From Psychroflexus sp. (GTDB lineage Bacteria > Bacteroidota > Bacteroidia > Flavobacteriales > Flavobacteriaceae): 6,709 nt of DNA. Shown here piece after piece: positions 6,388-6,709 of this stretch (position 1 is its first letter; each line of letters opens with the position of its first letter). The stretch lies in assembly GCA_007116535.1 (NCBI GenBank), contig SKIG01000184.1:1-6709 (forward strand), given 5' to 3'. The translations under genes and the position numbers were made by a program. The notes beneath the pieces are model-generated. The model did not search any database, was not told the origin of the DNA, and worked only from the letters and a program-made list of their open reading frames with translations.

Positions 6388-6684
6388 TTACCTCGAAACT
6401 GAAGTGGCGGCAACTGAAGAGGTTATAATCATTGTTGTCATTGCGGCTTGCATTTCATCAAAAGCTTTCTTAATTTCTTTACTTACCTCTGTATCAGTCT
6501 CTTTTTTAGCAAGAAGTGCTTTAATTTCTTTTTGTTGTTGCTTCTCTTTACTTAACTTTTTTTCAAGCTTACTAGCTTTGATGAGACTAAAAATACTGGC
6601 GTAATAAAAGTTTAGTTTTTTATCTGCGTACAAAGTAGCGTGAATATCATTTAATAACATATCAAGGTAAGTTCTGTTCACCAT
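6388..6684 (-). CDS. Small Lys/Glu-rich hypothetical protein
   Basis: I do not recognise this gene. The 98-aa product has an N-terminal part with mixed hydrophobic character (MVNRTYLDMLLNDIHATLYA), an aromatic patch (NFYYASIF, 25-32), and a strongly charged, probably helical or coiled-coil stretch from about 37 to 79 (EKKLSKEKQQQKEIKALLAK and on). The tail is Thr/Ser/Ala-rich and uncharged apart from a final Arg. There is no signal peptide or clear membrane segment. The composition suits a real AT-rich bacterial gene, and the opposite frame is a Phe/Ser/Leu-rich shadow of it. The upstream frame stays open to the window edge with no Shine-Dalgarno or promoter visible, so the true start could lie beyond 6709. 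Its TAA stop is one base from the end of the convergent RNase HI frame. Confidence 0.6.
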   Translation of the reverse strand: MVNRTYLDMLLNDIHATLYADKKLNFYYASIFSLIKASKLEKKLSKEKQQQKEIKALLAKKETDTEVSKEIKKAFDEMQAAMTTMIITSSVAATSVSR

Positions 6685-6709
6685 AATTCTGTAAGAATAA
6701 GGAATAAAA

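Noticed and set aside
6404..6604. Apparent hydrophobic peptide on the + strand opposite the 98-aa hypothetical gene
   Set aside because: Its Phe/Ser/Leu runs are the antisense image of Lys/Glu codons. The minus-strand product looks like a normal soluble protein, so the membrane-peptide appearance is an artefact.
1..6709. Mobile element, CRISPR array, toxin-antitoxin pair or defence system
   Set aside because: I saw no repeat-spacer pattern, terminal inverted repeats, transposase/integrase motifs or paired small genes. The gene content is housekeeping in a conserved order.

Overview
The window looks like a piece of a Bacteroidota chromosome, most likely Flavobacteriia. The DNA is AT-rich. The run acpP–fabF–rnc–(IPExxxVDY gene)–pyk is a gene order I know from that class. 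Gene starts lack Shine-Dalgarno sequences, and the one clear promoter has the Bacteroidota form TTG-N18-TAnnTTTG instead of the usual -35/-10 boxes. It reads as ordinary housekeeping chromosome. I see no insertion sequence, phage, CRISPR, tRNA or rRNA signature.

Layout, left to right. Positions 1-732 (+) hold the 3' part of an AraC-family regulator that ends at a strong hairpin terminator (about 738-768). That terminator is shared with the convergent operon. Positions 5005 down to 791 (-) are a five-gene operon: acyl carrier protein (acpP), 3-oxoacyl-ACP synthase II (fabF), ribonuclease III (rnc), a lineage-specific IPExxxVDY protein, and pyruvate kinase (pyk). The genes are tightly packed: gaps of 15, 7 and 57 nt, then a 1-nt TAATG stop/start overlap. 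They are probably transcribed from the promoter at 5035-5063. Across the divergent 142-nt intergenic region, purN (5148-5747, +) is followed 6 nt later by a viroplasmin-type RNase HI gene (5754-6386, +). A small Lys/Glu-rich hypothetical gene (6388-6684, -) converges on the RNase H gene with one base between their stop codons.

Functional reading. acpP supplies the carrier and fabF an elongation step of type II fatty-acid synthesis. rnc handles double-stranded RNA processing and pyk ends glycolysis. purN makes formyl-GAR for purine synthesis, and RNase HI removes RNA from RNA:DNA hybrids. These are growth-linked functions and need not share one pathway.

The clearest anomaly is in the RNase HI gene. 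A TGA falls where the family normally has Trp, and its A is the first base of a run of 16 A (6212-6227). The reading frame continues unchanged on the far side for 57 more residues, through the conserved C-terminus that carries the fourth catalytic Asp. The possible explanations are a recent nonsense lesion, a base-calling or assembly error at the homopolymer, or UGA readthrough. I found no convincing new biological system.
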